In this document: in pieces, positions 23,301 to 64,000 of the stretch
Numbering within the stretch: the first letter of the stretch is position 1
How the letters are laid out: the number at the start of each line of letters is the position of its first letter
Source of the DNA: Rhyacichthys aspro
Lineage: Eukaryota; Chordata; Actinopteri; Gobiiformes; Rhyacichthyidae
Length of the DNA stretch: 64,000 nucleotides
Reading direction: 5' to 3'
Assembly (NCBI GenBank): GCA_036850595.1
Contig: CM072154.1
Coordinates: 19,599,330-19,663,329 of the forward strand
The notes under the pieces: generated by a model
The model's input: only the letters and a program-made list of their open reading frames with translations
Database searches by the model: none
Told to the model about the DNA's origin: nothing
Program-made: the position numbers and the translations under genes

Positions 23301-26300
23301 AACAATGACATATTTAATTTCCAGTAAGAGTGAGTCCAGGACTTGGCGGCTGCTCGTTGGCCTCCGTTCAGATGCGTTTATTGTGCGCTTGTGTTCTTGT
23401 GGCTGCAGTAATTGTCAGGGTGTGAAGTCGTTTAGTGGCTTCGGTTGAAGGTTTGACTTTTATGAGCGGTGCGTTTGTGTTTCCTGGAGCGACACCAGTT
23501 ACAGCTCAGATACGCAACACAAAGTCCAGTGGAAAGAGCCAAATGTACACCCACTGTTTGAAGCATTCTCGGTTAAAATGCACAGCAGAAGCTTAAAGCC
23601 AAGTAAATTAATTTTATTAAGCCTGCTCCACATTCAAAGATAGAAATATGGCCAACATCCTCCAAAAATCCACACAAATCAAGTTTATGAATGAATCTGG
23701 CATATTATTTAATCTAGATATTTTGTGAAATGATCTGAGAAAAATCTGACATTTAAATAAAGATGTATAGACATATGGAGCCTATTTTTTAACCATTTTT
23801 AGGGCTCATCTTAAAAAAAACAAAAAAACTTGAATCTGTTGCAATGTACTGATCTCTGTCGAAAAAATACAAAATAAATCTGTTTTCTTTTGGGTAACTC
23901 TGAGTAATTCAACTGGCTCATCTCAAAACTGACAGACAAAAGCCAAGATTAGACATAGTGCAGATGCTTTTGGTAAATGTGTATTTCCTGTTATGTTTAA
24001 ACAGATTTTTCTACCATCGTCCATAGAAACTGCACACATGTAAAGGCAGACTGTTTAAAAGAGTGAAAAAATCCACTTTTATTTCCACTGATACACACAG
24101 CAACACACACCATGATAGGAAGACATAAATAAGACAATATAGATTCAGAGAAATCAAAACTCTCTTCAGTGATGTGAAAGTTTTTTTTTAATAATTTGTA
24201 TTTTGTTGAGATATAGAATAAGAACTGCTTTTGAGTGGAGTTTTATTGTTCTTCAATGAAGTAAGAACACCTCAAGTGGTTTAGTCTAAAACTCTATGTG
24301 CTTTACACAGAAGAAAACCTGGAGAAGGCTTTTATAAACTACACTAAACAATAACACCACATGATTATTTCACTGTGTTTTAGTAAAGACACGTTACAAT
24401 AGGCAAACATATAAAGGGATGTAAATATATATAAAAAGGTCTAACAGCACAGTCTGTACAACTTTACAAGGGCTTTTTTTGATGTTGATGTTTTTGTTAT
24501 GTTTAATGGTGCATGCAAAACACTATCAACATGCACTTTATTCATCATGCACAATCAATGACAAGCAGTCACTACAAACAGACAAAAACTATTTCAAAAG
24601 GATATTTACATTGTGACAACTGAAATGATGTATCCTGCCTAGATTAACACTAATGTTGATGCCTTTAGGACAAAGAAAAGCCTCTTTTATGCTTCTTTTT
24701 GTGATATTCGCGGGGATCGTTTATATCAATGTTGTGGCTTTCGAGACTGAATAAAGAAATATCCCACAATGTACAACAAAAAGTGAGCATAAAAGGTGCT
24801 AATGTCACGAGCCACATGTTTCTGAATGATAGTTTCAGTCATAATAAACATCAGCAATAGATAGAAAGAAAAATAAACTAAACTTCTTCACTAAACTTGT
24901 AGAATATGAGCTTCAAATGTCAAAGTCTGCATGAGAGAATAAAGTTTTCCAAATTTAAACTGATTCTTGTGAAAAATCATAGTAGTCATGACATACTTTC
25001 AGTACCGTTTTCTCAGCTTCAACTCGTGGTTTTTAACAACAAGTTTATAGCAAACGTCCTGCTTTTGGACTCTTTTTGACCATCTCTGATAAACATTAGC
25101 ACTAACCCATACCTTTCATTTAATATGTGACATTTTCTCTCCACCATTTTCCAGATGTGCTGTAACTCTTCACTAAGAACTGAAAAAATGCAACAGTGTG
25201 GTACGGTTTACTTGAGTTTTCTAATCGAGACCTTACATTTATTACCACATCTCAACGTTATTCCCTAAAACCCTAAAAACACAACTACAAACTACGACAA
25301 TGTCAGTGTGGATAATCCTGTCTGCAGACCGTGAAGCCATTTCAAACCAGTGTTTACAAAACGTACAGACAGTACCCGGTCCAGTACAGTTGACCACACC
25401 TTTTATTTCCTCCATTGACACTTGTTCAGCTCATTTTCCAAAGCGTGGGAACAACCCTCTCAGAACATTTCTATTTCAAACTTTCTCATCTAATTTAGTA
25501 TTTTTATCCTGTGTGTTGTCCAAGTTGTGTTGGATGTGTATCTTTTTTATGAAGTTTCTTGTAAAAGACCTTAACCTCTAAAAAAACGACCATAATCACA
25601 TGGTTTTTTTTTAACAGATCTTTTTTCACCTACTTTTGTGACCAATTGGTTCAAATAAAATTGGGTGTGTTTACCTTTTTCCGCTTTATAGGTCCCCTCT
25701 TTTTTCAAGCAAATAAAAAGCACTTTGCCTTGTCTTTAATCTGTGAAACGGTCAACATTCAAACGGAGGTCAGAGCTTATGTGTCCAATTAACTCAATGT
25801 AAAGGCAGCTTTTAACGCCACTTCATTGAGAAACGCTCAGTCGGCCATGAGACAGTTTCATAATGAAGCTGAGTGGAGACTGAGCATGAAGCCAGTGACT
25901 GTACTGTGTGAAAATACTCCCAAGTTTGAGGGCTACAGTATATACGACGTTTGAACAAACAAATTCAGATTATTATTTACAAAGCTAGTCTTCTCCTGTT
26001 GCTCTTTAAAGACTAAAGCCATACCTTTAAATGTGAGGAATATGTGGAAAATTAAAATGAAGAGGAGTAATAAAGGCTGTATTTTTAGAGACCACAGAAT
26101 CAGAAACAAATCACACAAAATGGCAGACCTAAAAACGTCAATATTCACCCACGTGTCGGATACATTTGGGAAATTTTACATGAAATGATTCAACCTAAAA
26201 CAGTTGTTATTTAGGGGATCTATTTTGTGCCTTATTCCTACGCCAAAAGTGTGGAGGAGTGGTGCTTTATAAAAGAGTTTACAAAGAGACGTAAAACCTA

Positions 26301-27024
26301 GCAGTGCATTCAAAATGGCCACTTCACTGCGCACAAGTAAAAACTGCATTTACTGAACATTATAGTGAACAATACACGATGAATAAAAGCCAATAAAAGC
26401 TCCGAATTCATATTTAGTGATTGATTTAAGTGCTGTCTTATCAGTAACAAGTTATTTCAGTGACAATGGACTACTTCATCTTGTGTTCATCGCAGCCATA
26501 AACGACAGGCTGTGTGTTCTCATTAGTCGCACTGTACATTATGACTCGACTCGTATCAGGAGTGTAAATCAAAACTAAATCCAAGCCGCGCAGCTGTGCT
26601 CCATTTGTGCATTGTTGATAAGAAACCAACACGTACTGGATGCTGCCTGCGTTGTCTCAGTTCAATAAAACATGTTTATTGTGCTCCTATTTCATCATGT
26701 CATAGTTTATAGCATATCTCTCTGGTTTCAGGATGAACCTTGCTTTAAAGTTGTTCTGGAATAACCCCAATGTATTTAAAGGTGCTTTTGTTGAATGCAA
26801 ACCAAGTGGAATAGCATCAGTCCAAAGTATGTTTCCAATAGTTTATAACAGACTTTTAAAGAAAACCCAAAGGATGTTGTTTTACTTCCTGTTTTTAGAA
26901 AAGCACATTCTTTTTTCTTATTTGAAACAATCTTGCCTGGAGATCTGGGGCTTTTATGATCTGGATAATTGTTGTTTCTAGTTTCCAAAAGCAAAGCCAT
27001 AGTGTGAACTGTGGGATTAGTTTA

Positions 27025-27150
27025 TAGACGACAGCATGTCCCTGCAGGGCTACCGTAGGTGTTCAAAGGATGAGCGTAAAGTGTGGAACTGCAGTGTACA
27101 ATGTTTCCTCCAGATGCTACAAAAAAAATATACATTGCACCTTTAAACCA
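27025..27150 (+). repeat. Small interspersed repeat, longest copy seen
   Basis: Begins ACGACAGCATGTCCCTGCAG, continues GGCTACCGTAGGTGTTC and ends ATATACATTGCACCTTTAA. Head fragments recur at 10290, 13726, 29370 and 31966; tail-like ACACAATGCACCTTTAA recurs at about 16865 and a diverged tail at about 29570. No coding capacity; possibly a MITE. The ends are approximate. Confidence 0.5.
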
Positions 27151-27448
27151 AAGCTCAGAAAATAAAAAGTGGGTAACTGTGTGAAGTGTTTCAACTCAAG
27201 GCTATGAATCAAATAGAGTGAATCCATATTATTATTTTTATATAGTCATTTTCATAACTTGTCTTTTGTAAATTGACATAATTTAATGGTTATACCTGCC
27301 TCTTCTTGGTCAAAGCTTCAGTCACTTTAGTCTTAGTGTCCTTTCATGTTGGATACAGACTTGGCCCGAGAGTGGACCATGTAGATGTACATTTAACAGA
27401 TCTCGAGGTACATCTTTCAAAGTCAAAGAGTCTCTGTAGGTTCTCGTC

Positions 27449-59318
<31,870 letters not shown>

Positions 59319-59326
59319 GTGTAGTA

Positions 59327-60270
59327 CAGTGGTGTCACACTTAAAATAGAGAGGGCCCACGATAGTTAATAAGACTCCTTTCAGGGGCCGAGGATGGAAG
59401 GCTTCATCTTCATTTGAATCTTACAATAATTATCTTTTACATTATTTTTCTTCTTTACAGGTTTTAAATGTATTTGAACAGGTTTTAGTTAGATTTTAAC
59501 CAGGTTTTAGTTGGATTTTAACAGGTTTTGTTGGATTTTAACAGGTTTTAATTGGATTTGAACAGGTTTTAGTTGGATTTTAACCAGGTGTTACTTGGAT
59601 TTTAACAGGTTTTGTTGGATTTTAACAGGTTTTAGTTGGATTTTAACCAGGTTTTAGTTGGATTTCAACAGGTTTTGTTAGATTTTAACCAGGTTTTAGT
59701 TGGATTTTAACAGGTTTTGTTGGATTTGAACAGGTTTTAGTTGGATTTGAACAGGTTTTGTTGGATTTTAACAGGTTTTAGTTGGATTTTAACCAGGTTT
59801 TAGTTGGATTTGAACAAGTTTTGTTGGATTTGAACAGGTGTTAGTTGGATTTGAACAGGTTTTAGTTGGATTTGAACAGGTTTTGTTGGATTTTAACAGG
59901 TTTTAGTTGGATTTTAACCAGGTTTTAGTTGGATTTGAACAAGTTTTGTTGGATTTTAACAGGTTTTAGTTGGATTTTAACAGGTTTTAGTTGGATTTTA
60001 ACCAGGTTTTGCTGAATTTGAACAGGTTTTAGTTGGATTTGAACAGGTTTTAGTTGGATTTTAACCAGTTTTGTTGGATTTTAACAGGTATTAGTAGGAT
60101 TTCACAGGTTTTGATGGATTTGAACAGGTTTTATTTATCTTTGTAGCAAAAACTGGCTTATCCTATAAAACCTTGTAACAAAAATATCACAAACTACATT
60201 TATTCGAGGGCCACATAAAACATTGCAAAGGGGCACATTTGGCCCCTGGGCCTTGAGTTTGGAGCAATTG
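59327..60270 (+). mobile_element. hAT-like minisatellite transposon, copy 8
   Basis: A end CAGTGGTGTCACACTTAAAA then GAGGGCCCACGATAGTTAAT. Array of about 30 units (59,460-60,140) of the reverse 21-bp unit GGATTTTAAC/CAGGTTTTAGTT, with shorter variants (AGGTTTTGTTGG). Then GCAAAAACTGGCTTATCC, GGGCCACATAAAACATTGCA, GGCCCCTGGGCCTTGAGTTT, diverging at the very tip (GGAGCAATTG). No transposase. Confidence 0.75.
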
Positions 60271-63200
60271 CCTTCATTCCTTATCTTTTTATGGCTAATT
60301 TAGAGAGTCCTCAAACCAGTGACCACTCATCATTCATAATCCTGCTTGTCCTGTTTGTTTTAAGTCTGTCTCTTGTTAGCTTCATGTTGTCCCCTTCTGT
60401 GTGGGCTGCATCCCTCTCAAACTCAAAGCCGGACCCTTAAACACTGCTGATCATGTCCCGGAGTGTTTTGTGACGATGCGGCGCTGATGTAAACCATGCC
60501 GTACGGGAAAGTTTACATCATCGTACGGGGCTCCGCGTGTGATCGCTTCAACAAAACCAAACAGAAACACAATTATATTAAGAATGTCTTTAATTAAGAC
60601 TTCAATTTGCTTGTTATCATACACCAAATGTAAACGGTTGAGTAAAAGGGGGATTCCCAAAGCTTAGCTGGCATGTTTGATGAAATATACCCCTTGGCAA
60701 ATGCGTAATGAACGGGTATACTTTACATTATGAAGATATATTGAAGGGGCTGTGGAAATGGTGAAAGAATGAATAGAGATCCGTTTCCATGTAACCACTC
60801 GGGGAGTTGTTTTAAAGGTCCGTGTGGCCTGAGAGAGGGCAAAGAGCGCGGTGAAACGTTAAAAGGAGGAAGTGTGTGAGTGCCGTCCCGCCCTGGGATT
60901 GTGGGGTTTTTTACGTGTATCTGTGTGGTCTGGGTCAGATTAAGTGGCAGCAAAGGGAGTGGTGTTGTATGGAAAACGGTTTGGTTCGATTACTGGATCT
61001 CAGCAAGAGGGAGAAGCGCTCTGCCAAAACCGGAGAATGGATTCACTGGCAGAATAAATACGACGCAGGAGGAAATCTACAAACTTCATTTTCTGACTTT
61101 ATTATCAGGGGAAAGTCAGCTCACCACAAATATGCTTCTCCTGTAATACTCTGCTGTCAGTCACTGAGCTCAAACATCCATCGACGCGTTTGGGTTGAAC
61201 CAGGTATGAATGGCATTTTAAAAATCACATTATTACCATGGATTTACATAAATAAATACGAACGTTTCCAAAGACTCGAGACAAGCCGTAGGTCTGAGAC
61301 GGTCAGGAGGGCTTTGTGGTAAATGAGCCGACATAAGGCAACACTTTAGTTGATTATTATCAAGGCCCCAATGCATTAGGTAGGTCATTTTTGGGGGGCA
61401 TATTAAACATAGACAAAAGGCACTAAACGGGGTAAAGGGGTAACCATTTTAAAGAGACCAAAACAGGGCTTAAAATGAGGCAGAAGTGGCACAACTTGAG
61501 GTGAATTCGCAAAATGATGCCTAAAAATGAGGTGTAAATGGAGGAAATTAATGTTAAAAACAAACTGATGTGATAAACACTGAAATAAAGGGGAAATCTT
61601 ACACAAAAAACACTTTAAAAACTTAATAAAAGCTACACAAGTGTCACAATGTCCCCTGAAAGGATCAGGATAAATCCACAAGCCATAGGACTAAAGAAAA
61701 CTCTAGTCCCATTTTCTTTTTTCAAGATTAGTGGCACATTTTGCTCCTAAACATCGCCTAAATACGTCTTTTCATTCTGTCTTTGTATTTGAACTTTAAC
61801 AAAGCTCTTTTGGTTCAATAAATGGTCAAAGTCCCAAAGTCGCTGAGCTCTTAAAACTGTCCTGTAGAGTTGAACTGAGATTTCGTGATGTCAAAAATTC
61901 CTCCAGCCCAGTTCTCTCATCATTGGGCCATGTTTAAACACACTTGTCCAAAAAGAAAAGAGCTTGGACAGAAGCAGGACCAGAGACTCTGTAATGGGCC
62001 AGTCCCAACAGTGAGACACTGAGTTCACACTGGGCTCAATGGGAAGAGACGGACACTAAAAACACAACTAGTCTTGAGGATTAGAAAACATAAAACCATT
62101 TAAAACAATATTACAAAATGGAAGACAGCATCAAAGGGACCTTAATATGACAGTTGCCAAATTATATAAAACTGGACTGAGACTAGAGGCCTGTGAAATA
62201 ACATTGTGTCCAGATACAACCACAGAATCATACTTTTTCTATTCTTGACAACAAAAGGACACAAGGGGAAGCAGAATATACATCTTTCAGTCAAAACAAT
62301 TGTAGTTTACACTTTGGGTTTGGTGGTTTTAGTCTCTTCAGCGCTGAAAGGTCTGAGAAAACAGTCAAATTAATGTGGGCTGCCTTTTTTAATTGTTTTT
62401 CCTACTCTGTACTAAGAATTAGTCTGGTCTCTGTGGATTTGAGTTGTGTTTTCACAGGACAGAACAAGTGGACGCAAAATAAACACAACTAATCAGAGAA
62501 ACATGCAAATATACAAATAATTAGATAAAAGAAGAGTGGGATCACAAACCCTTTTCACTTCATAAAAGGAATGAGTTTAGTCGGCCAGTTTTCCTTTTGG
62601 TTGTTAAGGTGTCTTCACTCAGCTCTGTCAACTTCTGAGTGTTTTTAGAAACCGCAGCCAAAAAATCCAGCCCTGTTTTTAAAAAACGTACAATGACATC
62701 AACTTTAGCAATAGCTTTTTTAGCTTAATGAGCAAAATTTAAACAGGACGATCTTCTGTTTATGCTCATATTGAATTTTGTAAAGGATACAAGCCATAAA
62801 AACCCCCTGAAGTCAAAGAAATAGGAGTGGCCCGTTTGGACACGGAGCATCCAGGATAAACACGAGCCAGAGAAGACAACTAAACACTGACGTACAACTG
62901 CGCACGCTCAGACGGAAAAACAAATAGATAAACAACACGAGACGGTGGTCAACACAAACACAGCCTGAGACTCACACAGAGTTCAAAGATGGAGAGCTGG
63001 ACGTGCTTCTGCGGCCAACTCTTTGGTCTCAGCAGCGGTTTAATCCTCAAAGATTTATCCACAGATAAAAGTGAAAACATTCAGTCGGAACAAGAAGCTC
63101 TCGGAAAACTAATGAAGATCATACGAACTGAGTCACGACCCGGACCGGGGTTTTCAGGAAGTCAAGACAAGTTTTGTGTCGATTATGAGTCGTGCTCTTG

Positions 63201-64000
63201 ATTTAGAATGCTCTTTGTCTTCAAGTGAGAAAATATTGTGTAAAAAGGCCTTTGAAAATGGTTTTGGGACTGGCTTGAAATGATTGCTGTCCAGTTACAG
63301 TAATGATGAAGTTACTGTACACATAAGAAATTTGTGAATCACTGTTTTGATGGATTTGACAAGACGAAAAGTAGTATTAAAACGCTTGTTCTTTGCTGTA
63401 TGAGTGAGCTTCATTTCCTAATTTTTTGCCAAGTAAATTTGACCATTTCTATCCAGTATTGTGAATAATAGCAGCTCACTTTAACCAACATTTTGACTCT
63501 AGGGCGAAAAGGAAGAGACTACTCTGTGTCTGGCCTTGGCATCATCTTTTATTTATTACTTCTTCAACAAAAGCAGTGACGAGCCACAGCAGAGCATCTC
63601 GTCCAGATTATTCAACTAGAAACACATTATAGTCACACGCCGTGACACCACAACGGATTTCTGGTCTCAAACATGGAAATAAAAACAGAATGTGAGTCTG
63701 TGTAGCGCCAAATAGTCAAATAGAAACGTAGACTTCCTTAGAAACTGATTAAAGCTCCTGTCACACTGTGGGACTTCAAATAAGATTATTACATGTCAAT
63801 AAGTGATGAGTTTAAGGTGTGACTATAGTGGTGTTATTGTAAGATTATAAAAAGGAGAAAATAAAGCATGGAATGGTTGAAAAAAAAAGGAAAATTTGGA
63901 GGAAGCTGGATCAAAAATGAGTTTGAAGCCATTAAAAGTACTTTGGCTCGAATAATTCATTGTTCATTGGGAAGTTTTAAAGACAGAGCATATGTTTTTT
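60271..64000. other. Right end of window, no supported exon
   Basis: Still inside the sema3b 5' intron by inference. A 148-codon plus-strand frame (60876-61322) has no recognisable domain. The stretch 60,440-61,320 is less repetitive and might be conserved. A repeat mate of 59155-59232 lies at 62401-62475. Nothing else is supported. Confidence 0.4.
62401..62475 (+). repeat. Interspersed repeat, mate of 59155-59232
   Basis: Reads CTGTACTAAGAATTAGTCTG, then GTCTCTGTGGATTTGAGTTG; alignable with 59155-59232 in the same orientation. Confidence 0.5.

Larger units (their letters stand above)
18847..27448. other. Intergenic, including the 3' flank of the semaphorin gene
   Basis: About 8.6 kb without a supported gene. 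The right part must contain the semaphorin 3' UTR; several minus-strand AATAAA hexamers occur (for example near 26,670 and 24,245) but none can be chosen. Blocks at about 20,880-21,310 and 23,030-23,300 are less AT-rich and may be conserved elements. A small repeat of the 'CCCTGCAGGGCTACC' family lies at 27,025-27,150. Open frames here are short and unrecognised. Confidence 0.4.

Noticed and set aside
17486..25581. Assorted 60-115 codon frames between the T1R cluster and sema3b
   Set aside because: None has a recognisable domain, exon structure or codon bias; consistent with chance.
60876..61322. 148-codon plus-strand frame near the right edge
   Set aside because: No recognisable domain, no splice-site pattern, inside a presumed sema3b intron; the length could be chance in a less AT-rich stretch.

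Overview
The window looks like teleost fish chromosomal DNA, probably a percomorph. It is AT-rich, has short GT-AG introns in a tandem taste-receptor cluster, and carries many small DNA transposons and minisatellites. Every protein-coding gene I can support lies on the minus strand.

Left third (1-16,150): three head-to-tail taste receptor type 1 (T1R) genes, which are class C GPCRs, transcribed leftwards. The leftmost (exons at 1-468, 1137-1431, 2265-2446) is cut by the window edge. The middle one (5442-9253, 820 aa) and the right one (11382-15987, 818 aa) are complete and intact. Both have six coding exons of 182 / 295-298 / 723-726 / 207 / 121 / 929 nt. All three have the same 23-bp block (19 of 23 positions invariant) 80-150 bp upstream of the ATG. 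It is followed by a TATA-like stretch and is the best candidate for a shared taste-cell promoter element.

Middle and right (27,449-57,692): the last thirteen coding exons of a secreted class 3 semaphorin, best matching SEMA3B: most of the Sema domain, PSI with a furin site, Ig domain, dimerising cysteines and basic tail. The exon(s) with the signal peptide and start of the Sema domain lie to the right of the window. The introns are large and repeat-rich.

Between and inside the genes is a recurrent non-autonomous transposon, seen eight times. It has hAT-like terminal repeats (CAGTGGTGTCAAACTC type), 8-bp target duplications with a central TA, and an internal array of a 21-bp unit whose length varies from copy to copy. 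One copy has enlarged intron 2 of the right T1R gene. Two copies are disfigured by long poly-G or poly-A runs that look like assembly artefacts. Other items are a separate 21-bp minisatellite in a semaphorin intron, a 403-bp MITE with perfect 22-bp terminal inverted repeats, LINE-type tails, and several blocks that look like conserved non-coding elements. One of these is a homeodomain-site-rich palindrome at about 18.0 kb.

The T1Rs are chemosensory receptors and the semaphorin is an axon/vessel guidance cue. Nothing suggests they share a pathway, so their adjacency is a synteny observation only.
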